From contig JAXHLS010000002.1 in the NCBI GenBank assembly GCA_034522055.1, forward strand, positions 124,001 to 188,000: DNA of 64,000 nucleotides, written 5' to 3'. The notes below the pieces were generated by a model. It saw nothing but the letters and a program-made list of their open reading frames with translations. It was not told the DNA's origin and did not search any database. The translations under genes were made by a program, and so were the position numbers. How positions within the stretch are numbered: position 1 is the stretch's first letter; each line of letters begins with the position of its first letter. The stretch is from Gammaproteobacteria bacterium (GTDB lineage Bacteria > Pseudomonadota > Gammaproteobacteria > JAABTG01). This document shows positions 42,335 through 52,630 of this stretch, in pieces.

Positions 42335-42778
42335 TCAGGGGGAATCCGCCTCCCCCGACACCGCGCTCTCGGTGGCGAAGCTCAGCCTCCGCAGCCCCAC
42401 CTGTTGGGCCACGTCCATGGCGGTGATGACCGCCTGATGGGGCGTCTGGGCGTCGGCGCTGATGACTACCGGCGGCGCCTCGTCGCCCGCTGCCGCGAGT
42501 TCATTCTCCAGGGCGCGCTTGAGGGTCTCCGGACGATCGTTCACCAGGCGATTGTCGTTGATGAAGTAACGACCACGGGCGTCGATGACGATCTGCAGGG
42601 TGCGCGGCTCCTTCTCCTCCTGCTCGGTCCTGGAGGCCTCGGGCAGTTGGATCTCGAGTTCAGTCAGACGGGAGAAGGTGGTGGACACCATGAAGAAGAT
42701 CAGCAGCAGGAACACCACGTCGATGAGGGGCGTGATGTTGATGTCCGGGGCGCGGTCGCGCCGCTCCCCCAGCTTCAC
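42335..42778 (-). CDS. exbD: ExbD/TolR-family proton channel subunit
   Basis: 147 residues with one N-terminal transmembrane helix containing the conserved Asp of the proton path (NITPLIDVVFLLLIFFMVSTTF), followed by a periplasmic domain. The start overlaps the ExbB-like stop by 4 bases (ATGA). Linked to lpxK as in many gammaproteobacteria, where the pair energises an envelope process of unknown partner. Confidence 0.95.
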   Translation of the reverse strand: MKLGERRDRAPDINITPLIDVVFLLLIFFMVSTTFSRLTELEIQLPEASRTEQEEKEPRTLQIVIDARGRYFINDNRLVNDRPETLKRALENELAAAGDEAPPVVISADAQTPHQAVITAMDVAQQVGLRRLSFATESAVSGEADSP

Positions 42779-43404
42779 GAGGACGGCCTCCGCTCCTGCT
42801 CCCGCTGGCCCTTGAACACCTCCACCATCTTCAGGGCCTCCTGCTCCATAGTCACCACCAGTTCATCCACCCGGCCGATGAAATAACGGTAGAACATCAG
42901 GGAGGGAATGGCCACGGACAGGCCCGCCGCGGTGGTGATGAGGGCCTCTGAGATCCCCCCCGCCAGCACGCCAGCATCCCCCACCCCCTGAGTGGTGATG
43001 ACGGTGAACACCTTGATCATGCCGATGACGGTGCCCAGCAGCCCCAGCAGGGGGGTGATGGAGGCGATAGTGCCGAGGGTGTTGAGATACTTCTGGAGTT
43101 CGTGGACCACGTGACGGCCGGTATCCTCGATGGCCTCCTTCATGATCTCGCGCTCGTGCTGCATATTCACCAGACCGGCCGCCAGGATCCGTCCCAGGGG
43201 CGAACCGTCCCGCAGGGTCTCCAGGGCCTTGTCGTTCAACCGTTGCTCCCGCGCCATCTTCCACGCCCGCAGCACCAGGCCCTGGGGCGTAACGCGTCTG
43301 CTCTGGAGGGTCCAGAAGCGCTCGACGATGATGGCGAGGGCGATGATGGAGCACAGTAGGATGGGCAACATCAGCCATCCGCCTGCCTTGATGAGTTCTA
43401 GCAC
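42775..43404 (-). CDS. exbB: ExbB/TolQ/MotA-family proton channel subunit
   Basis: 209 residues with three membrane segments: LMLPILLCSIIALAIIVERFW near the N-terminus, and the pair TIASITPLLGLLGTVIGMIKVF and ISEALITTAAGLSVAIPSLMF with the conserved Thr/Ala/Gly pattern. It would form the pentameric channel that holds the ExbD dimer. No TonB homologue is encoded nearby. Confidence 0.95.
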   Translation of the reverse strand: MLELIKAGGWLMLPILLCSIIALAIIVERFWTLQSRRVTPQGLVLRAWKMAREQRLNDKALETLRDGSPLGRILAAGLVNMQHEREIMKEAIEDTGRHVVHELQKYLNTLGTIASITPLLGLLGTVIGMIKVFTVITTQGVGDAGVLAGGISEALITTAAGLSVAIPSLMFYRYFIGRVDELVVTMEQEALKMVEVFKGQREQERRPSS

Positions 43405-43621
43405 GCGTGAGATTCCTTGACGTCTCGGGACGGCGGCTACTGTAGCAGAGGGCCCCGGGGCGGCAAAGCCTGGTGCGGCCTGGGGCTTTGCGTGCCACGA
43501 ACCCCGGGAACGAGGCCGATGGATACCGTTGCGGCAGAGATCGTGCGCGTCCGACCCGGGCTTTTGTAAAACCCCCGCTTATGCGAATGTGGTGCCGGAC
43601 ACACGGATCAGGCGACCCGCA

Positions 43622-44704
43622 ATGCCCCATCTGGTGGTGGATATCTCGAGCCATGGTTTCGGCCATCTGGCCCAGGTGGCGCCCGCGGTGGAGGCCCTGC
43701 GGGCCCGGCGTCCGGACCTCCAGCTCACGGTGCGCTGTGCCCTGCCCGAGGCCGTGGTGCGCACCCGTATCCCCCACCTGGAACGCCTCATCCCCCTGCA
43801 GGCGGACGTGGGCATGGTCATGGCGTCGGCCATGACCGTCCGGGTGGACGACAGCCATAGCGCCCACCTGGCCTTTCACCGCCACTGGCCCCGCCGGGTC
43901 GATGATGCGGCGGAGGATCTCGCCGCCCTCGCCCCCGACCTGCTGCTGGCCGACGTCCCCTACCTGTCCCTGGCCGCCGCAGAAGCCGCCGGGGTCCCGA
44001 CGGTGGCCCTGTGCTCCCTCAACTGGGCAGACGTCTACCGCGCCTATTGTGGCCACCTGCCGGGAGCGGAACGGGTCCTCGAGGAAATGACCACGGCCTA
44101 CGGCGCCGTGTCCCTGTTCATCCAGGCCACACCCCACATGCCCATGGCCTGGATCCCGCGCCACCTCGCCGTGGCCCCCATCGCCCCGCCCCCCGCCGGC
44201 GACCGCCGGGAGGTGCGCGAACGCCTCGGGGTGGATGCCGGCACCCGGCTGCTGCTGGTGGCCCTCGGTGGCATCGACACCCGGCTCGAGGTGGACCGCT
44301 GGCCCGCGGTGAGCCACGGGCTGTGGATGGTGCCGGAGGCTTGGGCCATGGCGGCTCCCCACATCCGGCCACTACCGTCCGGCGTCGCCACCTTCCCGGA
44401 GCTGTTGGCGGCGGCGGACATGGTGCTGACCAAGCCGGGCTACGGCACCTTCGTGGAGGCCGCGTGTGCCGGGACGCCGGTGCTGTACATCGACCGGCCC
44501 GACTGGCCGGAGACCCCTTACCTGGCCCCCTGGCTGGCATCCCACGTAGCCTGCGCGGCGGTGGATGGGAATGCCGTTGTCGACGGCACCCTGATCCCCC
44601 GCGTCCATGACCTTCTGGCGGCGGGACGATGTCCCGCCCATCCCTTTACGGGCGCCGTCGACGCCGCGGCAAAGCTGGATCTCATGTTGGAGATAAAGTG
44701 CTAG
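43622..44704 (+). CDS. GT-B-fold glycosyltransferase-like protein
   Basis: 360 residues from MPHLVVDISSHGFGHLAQVAP. The HGFGH segment is typical of the GT28/MurG-like acceptor-side loop, and the C-terminal half has the nucleotide-sugar motif FPELLAAADMVLTKPGYGTFVEAACAGTPVLYIDRPDWPET. The substrate is unknown; it could act on a glycolipid or polysaccharide. No signal peptide. I prefer the ATG at 43622, since the upstream in-frame stretch is not protein-like. It is 65 bases upstream of the cyclase gene and codirectional with it. Confidence 0.82.
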   Translation: MPHLVVDISSHGFGHLAQVAPAVEALRARRPDLQLTVRCALPEAVVRTRIPHLERLIPLQADVGMVMASAMTVRVDDSHSAHLAFHRHWPRRVDDAAEDLAALAPDLLLADVPYLSLAAAEAAGVPTVALCSLNWADVYRAYCGHLPGAERVLEEMTTAYGAVSLFIQATPHMPMAWIPRHLAVAPIAPPPAGDRREVRERLGVDAGTRLLLVALGGIDTRLEVDRWPAVSHGLWMVPEAWAMAAPHIRPLPSGVATFPELLAAADMVLTKPGYGTFVEAACAGTPVLYIDRPDWPETPYLAPWLASHVACAAVDGNAVVDGTLIPRVHDLLAAGRCPAHPFTGAVDAAAKLDLMLEIKC

Positions 44705-44769
44705 ATTGATCCCGGCAGCGCCCGCGCGTTTCACGCGGCGCGCCCTGTACCCCAACCCCAGGAGACGCG

Positions 44770-47127
44770 GTGGAACAGGATATCGACCTCATCCAGTCTG
44801 TCTTCCAGCACCGGCTGCGCCAGACGGATCTGGACCGCATCCTCACGGCCCTGTCCGCCACCGAGCGGGACGAGCTGGTGAGCAAGATCGGGGACCTCCT
44901 GCGCCACATCTCCGCCCTCGTGGACGTGTCCAACAAGATATCGGACACCCTCGCCCTGGATGTGCTGCTGCCGCGCCTGATGGAGATCATCACCGAGTCC
45001 CTGGGGGCCGACCGCAGCACCCTGTTCCTCCATGATCCTGACAGCGACGAGCTGTTCTCCCATGTGGCTCAGGGCGATGCCGTGGGCGAGATCCGCATCC
45101 CCGCCGGGGCCGGTATCGCCGGCTCGGTGTTCAGGAGCGGCAAGGCGGTGATCATCCACGACGCCTACGAGGACGACCGTTTCAATCCCGAGGTGGACCG
45201 CAAGACGGGCTACCGCACCCGCAACATCCTGTGCAATCCCATCCACAACAAGGGCAAGGCCATCGGCGTCACCCAGGTCCTCAACAAGGACGCCGGCGAC
45301 TTCGACGGCGAGGACCTGCGCCTGCTGGAGGCCCTCACCTCCCAGGCCGCCTCGGCCCTGGAGAACGCCCGCCTCTACGAGAAGGTGGAGCGGGCCCGCC
45401 AGGAGGAGGCCCAGCTGCTGGAGGTGACCAATGCCATCGCCTCGGAACTGCAGCTCGATACCCTGCTGGCCAAGATCATCCAGGCCACCACCCACATGCT
45501 GGGGGCGGACCGCAGCACCCTGTTCATGTACGACCCCCGCAGCCACGAGCTATGGTCCCGGGTCGCCGAGGGCATGGACACCCGGGAGATCCGCTTCCCC
45601 GCCGCGGCTGGCATCGCCGGGGCCTGCTTCACCGGCGGCGAGACCATCAACATCCCCGATGCCTACGCCGATCCCCGTTTCAACCCGGCGGTGGACCGCA
45701 AGACCGGCTATAAGACCCGCAGCATCCTGTGCCTGCCGGTGATCAGCAAGGACGGCAGGAAGCTGGCGGTGATCCAGGTGTTGAACAAGAAGACCGGCCC
45801 CTTCGGCGCCACCGACGAACGGCGCCTGCGGGCCTTCTGCGCCCAAGTGGCCATCGCCCTGGAGAACGCCCAGTTGTTCGACGACGTGCTCAACGAGCGC
45901 AACTACAACGAGAGTATTCTGATCTCGCTCTCCAACGGCGTGGTCACCCTGGACACCGAGCTGCGTATCATCAAGGCCAACGGAGCCGCCCTCGGCATTC
46001 TCCACCGACAGGACGACGATCCCGGCGGCCGCTCCCTGGACGCCGTCATCCCGGTCCCTCTCAATGAATGGCTCTACGAGAGCATCACCCGGGTACGCAA
46101 GGATGGCCAGGTGGATATGGCGGTCGACGCCGAACTGCGGCTGGCGGACGATTGCAGCACCTCGGTGAACCTGAACGTGGTGCCCCTGGTGGACATCAAA
46201 CGCACGCCGCTGGGCTACATGCTGGTGATGGAGGACATCACCCGGGAGAAGCGGGTCAGGAGCACCATGGCCCGCTACCTCACCAAGGAAGTAGCGGACC
46301 AGTTGCTGGAGTCCGGCGAGGAACAGCTGGGGGGCATCACCCGCGAGGCCACGGTACTGTTCTCGGACATCCGCCGCTTCACCACCCTGTCCGAGGAACT
46401 CGGCGCCCGGGCGACGGTGACCCTGCTGAACGAGTACTTCACCCACATGGTGGACATCATCTTCAGCCACGGCGGCATCCTGGACAAGTACATCGGCGAC
46501 GCCATCATGGCGGTGTTCGGCACCCCCTTCCCCGCCCCCGACGACGCCGCCAACGCCATGCGGGTGGCCAACGAGATGATGCGCACCCTGGCGCGCTTCA
46601 ACGCCGGGCAGGTGGCCCAGGGCAAGATGGCCATCAACATCGGCATCGGCGTCAGCAGCGGCGAGCTGGTGGCCGGCAACATCGGCTCCGCCAAACGCAT
46701 GGACTACACGGTGATCGGCGATACCGTGAACCTGGCGGCGCGGCTGGAAAGCGCCACCAAGGTCTACGGTGTCGACCTGCTGATGTGCGAGTTCACCGCC
46801 CGCGCCCTGGATGGTGGGTCCCGCTACCGCGAGCTGGACCTCATCCGCGTCAAGGGCCAGAGCCGCCCGGTGGCGGTGTTCGAATCCCTGGACTACCTGC
46901 CGCCGGAACGGGCGGACCCACTGGATAAAGCCCTGGCCGCTTTCGAGCGCGGCGTCGCGCTCTACCGCCAGGGAGCCTGGCAGCGGGCCATGGCCGCCTT
47001 CACCGATGTCCTCGAGCGATGCCCGTGGGACGGTCCCTCCCGCATGTACATGGAGCGCTGCACCACCTACATGGCCCAACCGCCGCCCGCGGACTGGGGC
47101 GGGGTGTGGACGATGATGAGTAAGTAG
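44770..47127 (+). CDS. GAF-GAF-(PAS) class III adenylate/guanylate cyclase
   Basis: 785 residues from GTG, with AGGAGA 4 bases upstream. Two GAF domains (about 55-205 and 225-380) each have the NKxxGxF/NKDAGDF end. A PAS-like linker follows (about 385-500), then a class III cyclase domain: VLFSDIRRFTT (metal Asp, about 527), DKYIGDAIMAVFG (second metal Asp, about 576) and MDYTVIGDTVNLAARLE (about 645-660). A short TPR-like tail follows (about 720-770). The GAF pair resembles those of cyanobacterial cAMP-regulated cyclases, and nucleotide-regulated cAMP synthesis is the likely role. No membrane segment, so cytoplasmic. Confidence 0.93.
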   Translation: MEQDIDLIQSVFQHRLRQTDLDRILTALSATERDELVSKIGDLLRHISALVDVSNKISDTLALDVLLPRLMEIITESLGADRSTLFLHDPDSDELFSHVAQGDAVGEIRIPAGAGIAGSVFRSGKAVIIHDAYEDDRFNPEVDRKTGYRTRNILCNPIHNKGKAIGVTQVLNKDAGDFDGEDLRLLEALTSQAASALENARLYEKVERARQEEAQLLEVTNAIASELQLDTLLAKIIQATTHMLGADRSTLFMYDPRSHELWSRVAEGMDTREIRFPAAAGIAGACFTGGETINIPDAYADPRFNPAVDRKTGYKTRSILCLPVISKDGRKLAVIQVLNKKTGPFGATDERRLRAFCAQVAIALENAQLFDDVLNERNYNESILISLSNGVVTLDTELRIIKANGAALGILHRQDDDPGGRSLDAVIPVPLNEWLYESITRVRKDGQVDMAVDAELRLADDCSTSVNLNVVPLVDIKRTPLGYMLVMEDITREKRVRSTMARYLTKEVADQLLESGEEQLGGITREATVLFSDIRRFTTLSEELGARATVTLLNEYFTHMVDIIFSHGGILDKYIGDAIMAVFGTPFPAPDDAANAMRVANEMMRTLARFNAGQVAQGKMAINIGIGVSSGELVAGNIGSAKRMDYTVIGDTVNLAARLESATKVYGVDLLMCEFTARALDGGSRYRELDLIRVKGQSRPVAVFESLDYLPPERADPLDKALAAFERGVALYRQGAWQRAMAAFTDVLERCPWDGPSRMYMERCTTYMAQPPPADWGGVWTMMSK

Positions 47128-47554
47128 GGGAAATGGGAAATGGGAAATGGGAAATGGGAAATGCAGAAGTGTAGTCCGATTGGGGGATGTGTAGGTCGGG
47201 ATTCATCCCGACATCCGGACCCGAAGACGAGACAATTGCCCCTTCCCGGGGCACGGATGTAGGTCGGGATTCATCCCGACATTGCGGCCAGACACACCAC
47301 CACCGCCCGCTCCTGGGGCACGGATGTAGGTCGGGATTCATCCCGACATCCACACCCCGGCGCAGGCACCGACGCCGGGCCGGTACCACCCGCAGGCTGT
47401 CGGACTGAAGTCCGACCTACAAGGCGGGCTGTCGGGCTAAAGCCCGACCTACAAGGTGGGCTGTCGGACTGAAGTCCGACCTACAACCCTTCAAGCCCAT
47501 CATACTGGCATCTGCTTTTGTTTTTGCTTTTAACCATTCACTATTCACTATTCA
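47128..47554. repeat. Convergent spacer packed with repeats
   Basis: Between the convergent cyclase and comEC genes. It holds four GGGAAAT heptamers (about 47129-47160), three GTAGGTCGGGATTCATCCCG hairpins (about 47191, 47260, 47324), three partner hairpins of the GTCGG[AG]CT-[GA]A-AG[TC]CCGAC type (about 47400-47485), and a CACTATT heptamer run (about 47537-47562). The ends of both flanking genes lie within it. No gene. Confidence 0.85.
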
Positions 47555-49876
47555 CTATTCACTGCTTTCCTTCCCCCCCGCCCGCCACGGCCGGGGATGG
47601 GCGCGGCGGTAACACTCCGGCTCATCCGGCCCCGCCGGCGTCAGTGTCAGCGTGATGGCCCCGCAGGTCGCGGTATCCAGCAAACGCACGCCTGCCGCCT
47701 CGAGGCGCCTGACCACATCCGGATGGGGAAACCCGAAGCGGTTGCCGAAACCCACGGGTATGATTCCCATACTAGGAGACACGGCAGCCAGGAAGGGGGC
47801 GGTGGTGGAGGTCCGGCTGCCGTGATGGGGGACTTGCAACACCGTGGCCTCGAGGTCCGCGGCGCGTTCCGCCACCAGTGCCGCCTCACCGGCCTGTTCC
47901 ACGTCGCCCGTCAACAACAGGCGGCCGTCCCCGCCGCCCACCGCCAGCACGCAGGAGCCGTCGTTGCCCCGCAATCCACCCCCCGGCGGCGGATGGAGCA
48001 CCGCGAAGTCCACACCGTCCCAGCGCCAGCCCTGGCCCGCCTCGCAGGGGATCCCCCCCGCCACGGGTGCGCCGCCACCATACATCACCCGCTCCACGGT
48101 GAGGGCACGGCGCACCGAGGCGACGCCGCCGGCATGGTCGCCGTCACCGTGACTCACCATCAGGACATCGAGCCAGCCGAGCCCCAGGGCTTGCAGATAG
48201 GGCGCCACCACCATGTCCCCGGTATCGCTGCCGGAGCCGAAACGCGGGCCGGTATCGAAGACCAGCACATGAGAGGCGGTGCGCACCACCGCGGCGAGGC
48301 CCTGGCCCACATCCAGCACCGTGACCTGAACCTCGCCCTCCCGCGGCACCGAGTGCGGTGCCAGCAGCAGGGGCAGCAACCACACCAGGCCGAGCCAGCG
48401 CCCGGCCAGGCCCCGGGGCGCGAACAGCAGCACCACACCCGCCACCGCCGCGGTGATGGCCAGCGGCGGCAGGGTTCCGGGCAGTTCCCAGCCCAGGCCG
48501 GCGAGGCCATCCAGCAGCGGCCACAACACCACGAGCATGAGACGCGCGCCCTCCAGCAACAGCCCGCCGAGGGCGGGCCACAATCCCAGGCACGCTACCC
48601 CCAGCAGGGTCAGGGGGACCACCAGCACGCTGACCCAGGGCACCGCCACCAGGTTGGCCAGGGGCGACACCAGGGGCGCCAATCCAAAGGCCCCGGCGGT
48701 GATGGGCGCGAGGCCGAGGCCCACCAGCAGGTGGACCCGGCCCCAACGCCACCACGGCCGCCGCGCCACCCCCACGCGGGCGCCCATGCCCAGGAGGATC
48801 AGGGCCACGGCACCGAAGGACAGCCAGAAACCCGGCCCCAGGACCGCGAAGGGGTCCAGCAACAGGACCGCCAGGGCGGCCACCGCCAGCCGCGAGGACG
48901 CCGGCCAGCGCCGCCCCAGCAGGGCACCACCGGCCAGGGCCAGCACCATGATGAAGGCCCGCTGGGTAGGCAGGGCGAAGCCTGCCAACAGGGCATAGGC
49001 CAAGGCGGCGGCCACTGCGGCCAGGGCCGCCGCCCGCGGCGCGGGCTGGCGCCGGCACAGGCCGGCCGAGCGCCGCCACAGGAAACCGCCCAGGCCGTAG
49101 GCCAGCACCGCCACCAGCCCCACGTGGAGCCCCGAGATGGCCATCAGGTGGGCCGTGCCGCTGCGTCGCAGGACCGCCCATTCGTCGCCGTCGATGCCCT
49201 CCCGCAGGCCCACCCCCAGGGCCACCACCATGCCACCCCGCTCACCCTCGGCCAGCACCGCCCCCATACGGGCCGCGAGACCGGCCCGCAGGTTGTGCAG
49301 GCCGCCGCTGCCGCGCTCCAGCAGGAGCAGCGGCCTTTCCCGGGAGCGCACATAGCCGGTGGCGAGGATGCCGCGGGTGAACAGCCAGCGCTCGTAGTCA
49401 AAGATGCCGGGGTTGGCGAAGCCCCGCGGCCGTTTGAGACGCACCACCAAGCGCCAGCGATCGCCGGTCTTCACCTCCCGGGCACCGGCATACCAGGACA
49501 GGCGCACGCGGCCCCGCCACGGTCGTGCGGGGTCCTCCGACTCCACCCGCGCCACGAACCGCACCAGACGCCCCCGCGCCTCGGGCAACCCCGTCACCGT
49601 CACTCGGGCCGGCAAGTCCCGGCCATCCAGGTCGCCAGGCAACGCGTTGCCGAGCTGGGCATCCAGCCGCAGCCAGCACCACAGCAGGCCGGCCACGAAG
49701 AAAAGGGGCAGCCACCGGCGCGGCGGCGGCAGGGCGAGAACAGCGAGCAGGATGATGACGGCCACCAGCGGCGGCCACGGGCCACCAGCCGGCGGGCCAA
49801 ACAGACAGCTGAGGATCCCCGCAACGAAGGCCATGGTCCCTGCGATCATCCCTAATCCCCCCGGGTGTACCGACAT
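47555..49876 (-). CDS. comEC: DNA internalisation channel ComEC/Rec2
   Basis: 773 residues. The N-terminal membrane and OB-like domain (including NPGIFDYERWLFTRGILATGYV) is followed by the Competence domain of many membrane helices (about 220-510: LMAISGLHVGLVAVLAYGLGG, FALPTQRAFIMVLALAGGALLGRRW). The C-terminal metallo-beta-lactamase-like domain has LDVGQGLAAVVRT and the HGDGDHAGG motif (about 575). It forms the inner-membrane pore for single-stranded DNA uptake in natural transformation. Full length. Confidence 0.95.
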   Translation of the reverse strand: MSVHPGGLGMIAGTMAFVAGILSCLFGPPAGGPWPPLVAVIILLAVLALPPPRRWLPLFFVAGLLWCWLRLDAQLGNALPGDLDGRDLPARVTVTGLPEARGRLVRFVARVESEDPARPWRGRVRLSWYAGAREVKTGDRWRLVVRLKRPRGFANPGIFDYERWLFTRGILATGYVRSRERPLLLLERGSGGLHNLRAGLAARMGAVLAEGERGGMVVALGVGLREGIDGDEWAVLRRSGTAHLMAISGLHVGLVAVLAYGLGGFLWRRSAGLCRRQPAPRAAALAAVAAALAYALLAGFALPTQRAFIMVLALAGGALLGRRWPASSRLAVAALAVLLLDPFAVLGPGFWLSFGAVALILLGMGARVGVARRPWWRWGRVHLLVGLGLAPITAGAFGLAPLVSPLANLVAVPWVSVLVVPLTLLGVACLGLWPALGGLLLEGARLMLVVLWPLLDGLAGLGWELPGTLPPLAITAAVAGVVLLFAPRGLAGRWLGLVWLLPLLLAPHSVPREGEVQVTVLDVGQGLAAVVRTASHVLVFDTGPRFGSGSDTGDMVVAPYLQALGLGWLDVLMVSHGDGDHAGGVASVRRALTVERVMYGGGAPVAGGIPCEAGQGWRWDGVDFAVLHPPPGGGLRGNDGSCVLAVGGGDGRLLLTGDVEQAGEAALVAERAADLEATVLQVPHHGSRTSTTAPFLAAVSPSMGIIPVGFGNRFGFPHPDVVRRLEAAGVRLLDTATCGAITLTLTPAGPDEPECYRRAHPRPWRAGGKESSE

Positions 49877-50157
49877 ACACCCACAACTTCCCTGTCATCG
49901 ATGACGGATAGAATCCGCCCGCGCCCGGCCCTGCACCCGGGCCGTCACCTTTCTATATAATCAGAAAGGGACGCGTCGCACCAACCTTTCGAGGGATCCC
50001 GGCCTTGGTGGCCGGCCCATGGTTCCTGGCTGACGGCGACACGGGGTGTCAGGGGACGAGGGACCACCGCGTTATGACTCGAGACCATCCCGACAAAAGG
50101 GCATCCACAAATACATAATGCCTCAGCCGATCCATCACCGCACCAGGCCCGCGCCCC
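49877..50157. promoter_or_regulatory. Divergent spacer between comEC and the DUF2062 gene
   Basis: 280 bases that must carry both divergent promoters. A perfect TATAAT lies at 49956-49961 inside a CCTTTCT..AGAAAGG hairpin (about 49948-49970), a candidate -10 for the rightward gene, though I see no good -35 at 17 bases. Nothing else is recognised. Confidence 0.25.
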
Positions 50158-50703
50158 ATGCCGCGTAAGTTTCTCCGGCGCTGGCTGCCCAACGATCAGA
50201 CCATCCGGGAACACAAGCGCCTGCGCTGGATGGGCCGGCTGCTCCATGATCCGAACCTGTGGCACCTGAACCGCCGCTCGGTGGCGGGTGCAGTATCCGT
50301 CGGCCTCTTCCTGGCCTGGGTGCCGGTACCCATCCAGATGTGGATCGCGGCCCTGGTGGCGGTGATCATCCGCGTCAATCTACCCATCGCGGTGCTCGGG
50401 GTATTAATCACCAATCCCATCACCGTGGGCCCCATGTTCCTGTTCGCCACCAACCTGGGGGCCTGGATCCTGGACCGCGAACTCACCATCACGGAGTTCC
50501 GCCTGTCATGGGAGTGGCTCACGGAGCAGGCGGACACCTTCTGGGAACCCCTGCTGCTGGGCTGTTTCGTCATCGGCCTCACGGCCGCCGTGGCGGGCAA
50601 CCTGCTGGTGAGGCTGCTGTGGCGCCTGCACGTGCTGCACCACTGGCAGGAGCGGCGGCGGCGGCGCCTCAATCCGCCGGCCCGGCCGCCGTTCCGGAAC
50701 TGA
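50158..50703 (+). CDS. DUF2062 membrane protein
   Basis: 181 residues: a basic N-terminus ([20 protein letters not shown]), then [54 protein letters not shown] and [20 protein letters not shown], two to four membrane helices around the Asn-Pro of the DUF2062 signature. The function is unknown; neighbours in other genomes are often envelope genes. The stop overlaps the convergent lolD gene by 35 bases. Confidence 0.9.
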   Translation: MPRKFLRRWLPNDQTIREHKRLRWMGRLLHDPNLWHLNRRSVAGAVSVGLFLAWVPVPIQMWIAALVAVIIRVNLPIAVLGVLITNPITVGPMFLFATNLGAWILDRELTITEFRLSWEWLTEQADTFWEPLLLGCFVIGLTAAVAGNLLVRLLWRLHVLHHWQERRRRRLNPPARPPFRN

Positions 50704-51376
50704 CCAGCAGCCCGTCCTCCAGCACCAGGATGCGGTCCATGCGCCGAGCCAGGTCCAGGTCGTGGGTGGCCACCACCAGGGCCGCGGCGCGCTCGCGGTT
50801 GAGGTCCAGCATGAGTTCGTAGACCCGCGCCGCCGTGCGCTGATCGAGGTTACCCGTGGGCTCGTCGGCGAGGATGCAGGCGGGGCGGGTCACCAGGGCG
50901 CGGGCGATGGCGGCCCGCTGGCGCTCGCCCCCCGACAGCTCCCCCGGCTTGTGGCGCAGCCGTGCCCCCAGCCCCACCCGCTCCAGCAGGTCCCCGGCGG
51001 CGGCCAGAGCCGCGGCCGGGGCGTCGCCGCGCACGAGCAGGGGCAGGGCCACATTCTCCAGGGCGGTGAACTCCGGCAACAGATGATGGAACTGGTAGAC
51101 GAAGCCCAGCTGGCGATTGCGGGCGCGGCCCTTGGCGGCCTCGTTCAAGTCGTCGAGGCGCTGTTCGCCCAGCCACACCTCGCCCGCAGTGGGCCGCTCC
51201 AGGCCGCCCAGCAGATGGAGCAGAGTGCTCTTGCCGGAGCCCGAGGCTCCCACCACCGCCACGGACTCACCCGCCATCACGCGGAAGTCGATGCCCGCCA
51301 GCACCGTCACGTCGAGGCCGCCCTCGGTGAAGGCCTTGCAGAGCCCCTGAGCCTCCACAACCGCCGCCTCACTCAT
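50669..51376 (-). CDS. lolD: Lipoprotein-releasing system ATPase LolD
   Basis: 235 residues: Walker [18 protein letters not shown], the LolD-type [22 protein letters not shown]-loop region, signature [16 protein letters not shown] and Walker [13 protein letters not shown]. The energy-supplying subunit of the LolCDE complex that extracts lipoproteins from the inner membrane. It starts 8 bases before the end of the lolC/E-like gene. Confidence 0.96.
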   Translation of the reverse strand: MSEAAVVEAQGLCKAFTEGGLDVTVLAGIDFRVMAGESVAVVGASGSGKSTLLHLLGGLERPTAGEVWLGEQRLDDLNEAAKGRARNRQLGFVYQFHHLLPEFTALENVALPLLVRGDAPAAALAAAGDLLERVGLGARLRHKPGELSGGERQRAAIARALVTRPACILADEPTGNLDQRTAARVYELMLDLNRERAAALVVATHDLDLARRMDRILVLEDGLLVSSGTAAGPAD

Positions 51377-52619
51377 AACGCAGGGCCTCCGCCGGCTGGG
51401 TACGGGAGGCCCGCCAGGCCGGATAGAGGGTGGCCAGCAGGCTGAGGAACAAGGCCACGCCGGTGATCCTGGCCACGTCCGGCAGGTGCATCTCCGAGGG
51501 CAGATCACTAATGTAGTAGACGTCCGCCGGCAGGAACTGGGTGCCCAGCATGGACTCGATGGCGGGCACCAGGGTCTCCACGTTCAGGGCCAGGGCGATG
51601 CCCCCCGCCGCCCCCAGCAGGGTCCCCATGACGCCGATCACCGCCCCCTGGACCATGAAGATCCCCATGATGGACAGAGGCGTGACCCCCAGGGTGCGCA
51701 GGATGGCGATATCCGCCTCCTTGTCGGTCACCACCATCACCAGGGTGGAGACGATGTTGAAGGCGGCCACCGCCACGATGAGGGTGAGGATGACGAACAT
51801 CACCGTCTTCTCGGTCTTGATGGCGCGGAAGAAATTCACATGCTGCTGGGTCCAGTCGCTGACCCAGTAGTGCCCCGGCAGCTCCGCCGCCAGCAGGCGG
51901 CTCACCCGCGGGGCGGCGAACATGTCGTCGAGGCGCAGGCGCACCCCGCTTACCCCCTCATCCAGGCGGAACAGCCGCGCCGCATCCTCCATGTGGATGA
52001 TGGCGAGGGCGGCGTCGTACTCGTACATGCCCACCTCGAAGACGCCTGAGACCTCGAAGCGCCGCAGGCGCGGCAGGATCCCCGCCGGCGTGACCTGGGC
52101 CTGGGGCGCCACCAGGGTCACCTTGTCCCCCGGCGCCACCCCCAGGGCACGGGCCAACTCTACCCCGAGGATGATGCGCCACGCCCCGGCCTCGAGGTCA
52201 TCCAGGGTGCCGGCGGTAAGCTTGGACACCACCTGCGAGACCTGGGCCTCGAACTCCGGCGACACCCCCCGCACCACCGCACCCCGCACCTCCTGGCCCC
52301 GGGTCAGCATGGCTTCGGCCCGCACGTAGGGGGCGGCGCCGGTGACCCGCGGGTGGCGGCGGGCCAGGTCGGTGATGAGCGGCCAGTCCACCATGGGACC
52401 ATCGTGGCTCTGGATGGTGGCATGGGCCGCCATGCCGAGGATGCGTTCCCGCAACTCCTTTTCGAACCCGTTCATCACCGACAGCACGGTGATGAGGGCC
52501 GTGACCCCGAGGGCGATGCCGAGGACGGAAGTCAGGGTGATGAAGGAGATGAAATGGTTGCGGCGTTTGGCCCGCGTGTAGCGCAACCCGATGTAGAGTT
52601 CGAGGGGACGGAAGATCAT
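51369..52619 (-). CDS. Lipoprotein-releasing system permease LolC/LolE
   Basis: 416 residues from [21 protein letters not shown]. One N-terminal membrane helix ([29 protein letters not shown]), a large periplasmic domain, then three C-terminal helices ([65 protein letters not shown]). Only one LolC/E-type gene is in the locus, so this may be a LolF-like single permease that forms a homodimer with LolD. The start is set by the conserved N-terminus. Confidence 0.94.
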   Translation of the reverse strand: MIFRPLELYIGLRYTRAKRRNHFISFITLTSVLGIALGVTALITVLSVMNGFEKELRERILGMAAHATIQSHDGPMVDWPLITDLARRHPRVTGAAPYVRAEAMLTRGQEVRGAVVRGVSPEFEAQVSQVVSKLTAGTLDDLEAGAWRIILGVELARALGVAPGDKVTLVAPQAQVTPAGILPRLRRFEVSGVFEVGMYEYDAALAIIHMEDAARLFRLDEGVSGVRLRLDDMFAAPRVSRLLAAELPGHYWVSDWTQQHVNFFRAIKTEKTVMFVILTLIVAVAAFNIVSTLVMVVTDKEADIAILRTLGVTPLSIMGIFMVQGAVIGVMGTLLGAAGGIALALNVETLVPAIESMLGTQFLPADVYYISDLPSEMHLPDVARITGVALFLSLLATLYPAWRASRTQPAEALRYE

Positions 52620-52630
52620 GGCGGGTACCC

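Noticed and set aside
42863-44362. A 499-codon minus-strand frame spanning exbB and the glycosyltransferase
   Set aside because: It crosses two real genes on different strands and shows no protein features.
45550-47079. A 509-codon frame opposite the cyclase
   Set aside because: Shadow frame; the plus strand has complete GAF and cyclase motifs.
47597-49855. A 752-codon open frame opposite comEC
   Set aside because: Composition (Gln/His/Arg/Pro-rich, no motifs) marks it as the shadow of a GC-rich membrane-protein gene.
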